Assembly (NCBI GenBank): GCA_020466095.1
Contig: CM035808.1
Location: 13,967,163 to 14,031,162, forward strand
DNA: 64,000 bases
Origin: Chlorops oryzae
Lineage: Eukaryota; Arthropoda; Insecta; Diptera; Chloropidae
Reading direction: 5' to 3'
The notes under the pieces were generated by a model, which saw only the letters and a program-made list of their open reading frames with translations, had not been told where the DNA came from and did no database searches. The position numbers were made by a program, and so were the translations under genes. Shown one piece after another: positions 58,471 to 64,000 of the stretch (its first letter is position 1; each line of letters begins with the position of its first letter).

Positions 58471-58829
58471 CGAGGGAGAGCACCTAAAGAATCAATAATA
58501 TCCGAACTGACTCGTCGTGACCATGTTTCGAACGTGGCCATTCGTAGGCGCTATGGCGTTGCTCCAATTATTGGGAAAATGGGGGAAACAAGGCTACGCT
58601 GGTATGGACACGTCCTGAGAGCAAATGAGGATAGCTTGGCAAAAAAGGGCTACACACTTCAGTTACAAAGGTTGCAGACAACGAGGGCGTCCGAAACAGC
58701 GTTGGATGAACGTAGTTAAATGGGACTTCGAGGCTGTAGGACTTACCGCGGAGGATGCAACTGATAGGACAAATTGCGAATAGGCAGGGGCTTTTAAAAC
58801 GCAAGAACAAGAAGAAGAAGAAGAAGAAA
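58471..58829 (+). mobile_element. 3' end of an RTE-type LINE, frameshifted
   Basis: The plus-strand frame reads LTRRDHVSNVAIRRRYGVAP, then ETRLRWYGHVLRANEDSLAK. After a frameshift it continues in another frame as RGRPKQRWMNVVKWDFEAVG and LTAEDATDRTN. Known: this RWYGHVLR ... GRPKxRWxxVVK arrangement ends the polyprotein of RTE-clade non-LTR retrotransposons, C-terminal to the reverse transcriptase. A GAA-repeat tail follows (58805-58829). It is a 5'-truncated, inactive copy. Confidence 0.8.
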
Positions 58830-59996
58830 TCAAATTTGTTGAATTTTTCTTTATTAATTTTAATACACATTTTCTGATCAGTTTTTTTTTTTTTTTTTGT
58901 TTACTTATTAATGTAGACATCCATGAAGCCCTCACACATTCCAAATTACGCCCCATGCATATTGAATACGCCCCCCAAATTAAGCCAAATCTAGCGAATT
59001 CTCAAGCGCGCGAGTACAGTCATACGCCAAACTACAATATTTAGAGAAATTCACATAAATCTTTAAATTTTTTTTTTATATTTAAATTCATTTTTCACAT
59101 CAATAGATAATTTTTTTTAAACATTTTTCTGTTTTATCTTCTTTTTTTTTTAGTTTTTCGTTTTCTCTTCGTTAATATAGGAAAGGGTTACATTTATTAA
59201 TAGATATACTAATTTTTGTAATTATTCTTTATAACTATATTTTTACTTTTCTTTTTATGTATTTATTTATTTTTTTTTTTTTTGTTGATTATTTTTTAGC
59301 TAAAATGCTTACATTTTCCTGTTTTATGCACAAAGCATAATAAATAATTTTGCACATTTTTAGGATTTTTATGTTTTTCAAATTTTTTTTTTCTTTTTTC
59401 TTTTTATAAATTAAGAATCACCAAAAATCTGTATTTAATCTTCGTGTCTTGACATTTAGTTTACATCCATTTGGTTTAAAGATACGGTTAAGTGTTTAGC
59501 AAACATTTTGTTTTTTAAATAAATTTTTGAAATTTACATTTAGACTTTAAATATAGATTAATATGTATATTTCTATTCATTTTTAATAAGTTATTATGTA
59601 ATTCATAGCTACTTAAGTTCATTATATGCTAACCATTAATGAAATGACTCGTTTCCATATCAATTCATGACTAATGAAATGTTCAGCAATAACCCAGTAG
59701 GAAATTGTGTGCCCAAACTATTGATTAAATCAAAGAATCCGCCGAGATCTTTCATGAAATTATTCTATATAGGTATATATTAATTTAAAATATTATCTCA
59801 ATTGGAAATAGCATGAGCGATCTTTATATCCATCGATGTGAATTAGGTTTAAATTGTATCTCACTGTTCAAACAGGCTCATGGTCTTCAACATAGTTTCA
59901 ATTTTTTGAAGGGTTAAACTTTCAAATGATAGTCTTCAGCCGAGTTTAAACCAGGTTTATTAAAATTATATGAAAATTTTTGAAAATTCAAATATA
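58830..59996. other. No gene seen
   Basis: Very AT-rich, with long T-runs (58880-58897, 59070, 59270). Nothing bounded was recognised. Confidence 0.4.
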
Positions 59997-60227
59997 CGGG
60001 CATGTGATTGGATTCCCTTTCCCCAAATTTTGGGGAAAGGGAATTTCGTTCCTCCAATATTTTGAAGAATGTATGGAAATTTTGAAAGAAATGACATTGT
60101 CGAAAACAAAAGAGCGGCTATACGATAAAATTTTCGAATTTAAAAAATTTCGAACATATTTAAATTCCCGAGTATTTATTTCAATTTCCCGGGGAAATGA
60201 ATTCCTGGGAATCCAATCACACACCTG
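59997..60227. mobile_element. Inverted-repeat MITE (ATGTGATTGGATTCCC ends)
   Basis: CGGGCATGTGATTGGATTCC on the left is mirrored by a right end whose complement reads CAGGTGTGTGATTGGATTCC. Inside, CCCCAAATTTTGGGG forms a small palindrome. Layout is similar to 44673-44904. No clear TSD. Confidence 0.6.
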
Positions 60228-60639
60228 ATAGCAAAGGATTAAGTTAAAATCGCATGAAGACTAAAAAAATATATTCGAAAATTTAAACTTTCGAAGATCT
60301 TAAACTGAGTTTTAAATTACGATCCTCAAATCACAAAAACTATATATTTTATAGAAAAATAATTTTCGAGGACACTTCCTAATTCAAGAAATCATGAATT
60401 ATTCAAATTTTACACTAAGGTGAAAATTCTTAATAGAATGATTTTAATGAATCTTGTGTTTTTTTCTCACAATTTAATTTGTCAGACAGTATTTAATAAA
60501 ATTAAGCGGACTTTTGAAAGCTGTTTTAGTAAAATAAAGATTCCGATTCTTTTGCACTTTTGTGTTGTGCCAATTGTGTGAATTTTCTTTTCGCAACGTT
60601 TATGACCGTAAAGAAAATAAATAAAAATTAATTGTATAA

Positions 60640-61014
60640 TAGTGGTATTCATGTAATAGCGCAAAGCATGCAAAACTGACAGTTGAATACTTTTATCTCA
60701 CATGTTGCATGAGCGTACCTCATAAGCAGCTTGCGTGCAAAGTTGTGAAAAACAGATGATCAATACTGAAATTTGAGGAAAATCCAAAAATGCCAAAATT
60801 GAGCAAAATAAAGAAAGTTTTTAAATTTAAATTCAATTTAATATCTTTAAAAATCCTCAAAACAACGAGTCAACGAGCTTATGCGCTTTATACGCTCGCT
60901 TTGCGCTATCTAATCGTAGTGCAGAGCGCGTAGAATTATTTTAATACAAAATTTGACAGTTCGTTTATGAGGGTGCAAAAATATGAGGTTTGCGCTATTA
61001 CATGAATACCACTA
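60640..61014. mobile_element. TA-flanked MITE with perfect 24-bp inverted repeats
   Basis: TA then GTGGTATTCATGTAATAGCG (extending to CAAA) at the left is exactly mirrored at the right end before TA. 375 bp with flanks, no coding region. The perfect termini suggest comparatively recent insertion. Confidence 0.85.
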
Positions 61015-63314
61015 ATATATTTCTTTTGTAAATATGCCTCTTATCTCTCCACATTCAATCATTAATATCGCCGCTGTTTTTGTCTATTATTATTGCGCCA
61101 GCATTTTAAATAAATATAATAAAGCTCCACGTAAATTTAGATATGTCTTGAAATTAAATAAGGCTTTTAAGCCGATTTGGTTGCAAAAAAAAAAAAAAAA
61201 AAAATTATCGCAATCATATTTTTAAATTTCCTACTGGGTCATTTTAAGGAGGTTCCAAATTCTTAGCTAATTTCTTTCTAGTACGTTTTTATATATCTAT
61301 ATAATTATAAGCTTTTAAAGATACACATATATATCAAACAAAAACAACAAATAAAGCTTGCGTTTAACATTTTTGGGGGAAAAAAATTATTAAGCTTTCT
61401 ACGTCAAAAACTAGGATAATACACATCCACATATGTAAACTTTAATTCATTGTGGAGAATATGCTGTTATGATAGAAGTGTTTTTTTTTATTATTTTTTA
61501 AACTTATTATTCTTTTACGTTTCTGATTTTATTTTAATGACTGGACTTTTTTCTACATATTTTTTTTTTTATAGTGAACTTTGAGAATTTTTTATTTTTA
61601 TTTTTTTGCTTGTTTGACTAAGTATATAAAATTAGTTTCTAATGCAGATGCCAAGTTAGCGTTCAAACGATTGTGGTAAGCTTTATCCTGTATAAAGCAC
61701 TCTGATAGAGGATAAATTATACATGCATCAAATTATGACTTCCGTTTGAAGGGAGAAGTTATGAAAAATATGTTAAACATTGAGGTAAGAAACTTTGATT
61801 CGATTTTTGTCTTTTAAAATATTTTTAATTTTTATTTCGGTTTTTTTTTTTCTCTTGCTAATTGGGAGTATCCTCATTGGCTCCGATAACATTTATAAAT
61901 TGTAAACACGATTATGAGCATGAAAAATTCCTAGAAGCAACATCTTAAATTAGCGGGACCGATGGATAACTCCCATGATGAGCACAAATATATCGTCAAA
62001 GCTTTTGTATTAGTTATCGGCCATGTTTTTTTTTTGGATTATTGAAAGGGTATTCTTGTTAAGCTAGTGCAGAGCCGACACTTCAGCTCTTAAGTAATAA
62101 TGCTCATAGCAATAGAAGACGCAGCTACCAGTAAATTGAGATGCTCGGAGCTTTAGTTTTCTTTACAATCAATTTTTTGAATATTATTAATCTAACGGCC
62201 GAATTCACCAAACTGTTTAATGAATATTTAAAATATTTTAGAATTTTTATTTTATTTGGCTCTGGTTTAGTATTGCAAAATTAACAGAAAATTTTCATAA
62301 TAAATCGTTCCCACTCTTGGACGTATCTGTCGAAGGGTCAAGTTCTAATTTTAAACATAAAGTAAAAGCAAAAGGATCCAAGAATCCAATAAGGATTCAA
62401 GGATCATTTCAGTTCTGTTCCTGACGACGGTCATATAAACGTTTAAGAATTTAATTACAACGGATATCAACTCTACTACAATATAGATAAACTGTAGAGG
62501 CTGAATCCTGCATTTTATAATCAAAGGATCCTAACAACGGTCATATAATCGAGTGATTACAAACGATTGTTCGAAGTAGACCCTGGACCGGATAGGTGTC
62601 CCAGACATTAATTTAAAAGCAAAAAAAAAAAAAAATTATAATAAATCGTTTCAGATTTTAGACAAATATTTAATGTCGTTTGCCATTAATTTGTTTGAAA
62701 ATATAAATGTTAACAGAGAGCTGTTTTCATATGGAATTAAAAAATATTTCATTCATTGTTTAAGGTACTTTAAATATTTTTTAAATTAAATAGTTAAACG
62801 AAAAACTCAACAATTTAATTGAAATATTCAATAAACATTTTGGCGAATCCGGCCGTAATATGAGTTTTAAAGTAAAGAATATTTTTTACGCTTCCACTTC
62901 ATGGAGCTTATTCATTTCATTTAAAACAGTATGGCTGAGCAACAACTTTCTGTTAAAGGGGAAGCAATACAAAAGAAGCTCCAAATGTTGTCGCATCACC
63001 ATTCCTTCACTTATTGTTTTAAGCATAAAGCTTTGACGATTCATTCGCTTTATTTGGTGGTATTAATTTATTTCAATTAGTTTTTTTTTTTCGTAATTAA
63101 AGACTATAGTTTGAGTTTGGGTATTTTACTCGTATATACAAAACTGAATAAATTTAAGCTATTTCGAAAGACCAAGGTTTTCGGAAATAGCACGCACATT
63201 ACATCTTTATAAGATACAATGCGAAATCATTATTACTGATTAAACACTGCAATTTCATTGAATAGTCGATATTTTTTTTTTTTTAATTAACGATTTTTCT
63301 CCCAACATTGCACA
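61015..63314. other. No gene seen
   Basis: AT-rich sequence with many T- and A-runs. GGATCC/AAGGATC strings around 62370-62540 recur but give no clear repeat. No exon or bounded element was recognised. Confidence 0.4.
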
Positions 63315-63322
63315 TTATTTTC

Positions 63323-63779
63323 CAGGGACGTGAACCGGTTTTGAACCGGAAAACCGCTTTTATCTGCTGATGAACCGAACCGAAGTTTTTCACAAATATT
63401 TGAACCGAACCGAAAATCGAACCCCTTTTTGTAAATGTTCAGGTTTCATTTCAACCACGCACAGTGATCGCTCCCATAGGCCAAAAATATAAAAATCTAA
63501 GTCAATTTTCTTATGAAATTAATATCGATAGCATCTCTAATATGAGTAAGGTAACCACCACTAACATTTTACTGTGCAATTTTAACCCTCAATGGGAAAA
63601 AATTCCGTTAGAAGTGGGAACACTTGTTAACAAATTTTTTCAGTTTCAGAAATTCCCGAACCGAGACCCCGGTTCAAAGAAGTAAAAAAAACCGGTTTGA
63701 CGAACCAATCCAAAAGTTCAAACACGGTTCGAACCGCCAAATCGAACCGGGCAAATTTTCCAAACGGTTCACGTCCCTC
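63323..63779. mobile_element. hAT-like MITE rich in GAACCG motifs, perfect 8-bp TSD
   Basis: The TSD TTATTTTC lies at 63315-63322 and 63780-63787. The termini are CAGGGACGTGAACCG and, on the other strand, GAGGGACGTGAACCG (one terminal mismatch). Clusters of GAACCGAACCGAA and CGGTTCGAACCG near both ends form inverted arms. No transposase. CAGGG ends with an 8-bp TSD fit hAT. Confidence 0.9.
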
Positions 63780-63787
63780 TTATTTTC

Positions 63788-64000
63788 CAACAATTTTCAA
63801 TTGTTTTAAAACACGGTTAAAATTTTTATTATCTTAAAAGCCCCACATCTGATCATGGAAATACTAAAAGTGAAAATTTAGAATTTAACAAGTTCATTAT
63901 ATCGCACCCTTGCTAATAAATCGGCACAATTCAAAATTTTTTAATCAATTTTTTTATGTACGATTGAATTTTTCTGTAAGAAACCCAACACATGGATAAT
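63788..64000. other. No gene seen at right edge
   Basis: Short AT-rich stretch with nothing recognisable. Confidence 0.4.

Overview
This window looks like nuclear DNA of a higher (schizophoran) fly. It is AT-rich, full of poly-A/T runs and (CA)n, (GA)n and CAA/CAG repeats. It holds one unmistakable intron-containing fly-type gene and one large glutamine/asparagine-rich exon typical of fly transcription factors. Nearly everything else is non-coding. A tephritid-like fly is plausible, but the sequence does not let me name a species.

Genes. (1) Positions 336-2770, minus strand: the first coding exon of a forkhead factor of the FOXN2/3 type (the Drosophila counterpart is CHES-1-like). The exon has a splice acceptor just before the ATG and a donor at 335/334. 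The forkhead domain itself must lie beyond the left edge. The exon is read in three successive frames, so it carries two frameshifts, either assembly errors or real. (2) Positions 55466-57214, minus strand: a complete six-exon gene for pre-mRNA-splicing factor 38B (PRPF38B), 390 codons, with all splice junctions in phase. (3) A small possible terminal exon on the plus strand at 54093-54207. I found no true tRNA, rRNA or CRISPR locus.

The 52 kb between the two genes, and the flank right of PRPF38B, are dominated by short non-autonomous DNA transposons, many with both ends and target-site duplications (TSDs) still readable. There are hAT-like elements with 8-bp TSDs (11.7, 12.9, 25.4, 25.9, 26.4, 27.6, 27.7, 34.9, 42.5, 57.5 and 63.3 kb), several nested in one another. 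There are TA-flanked pogo/mariner-like elements (3.5, 6.2, 8.1, 10.7, 20.8, 34.4, 40.2, 44.3 and 53.3 kb), among them one four-copy family. There is a TTAA-flanked piggyBac-like element (48.2 kb), a tRNA-derived SINE with a 9-bp TSD (17.1 kb) and an RTE-type LINE tail (58.5 kb).

The most unusual material is a three-copy family of longer inverted-repeat elements with CCCTGCAG/CCCTGTAG ends (18.6, 21.2 and 51.6 kb). The copies share subterminal sequence but carry different cargo: two carry pairs of tRNA-like modules. The third carries what looks like a captured protein-coding fragment whose upstream end has expanded into a 30-bp (10-codon) minisatellite.

Islands poor in recognisable transposons (13.4-17.1 kb, 35.6-39.2 kb) have the texture of fly promoter or 5' UTR sequence and are the best places to look for the distal 5' exons of the FOXN-type gene or another gene. 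A 618-bp block at 30.1 kb recurs at 31.3 kb with mostly small indel differences, which suggests a possible assembly artefact.
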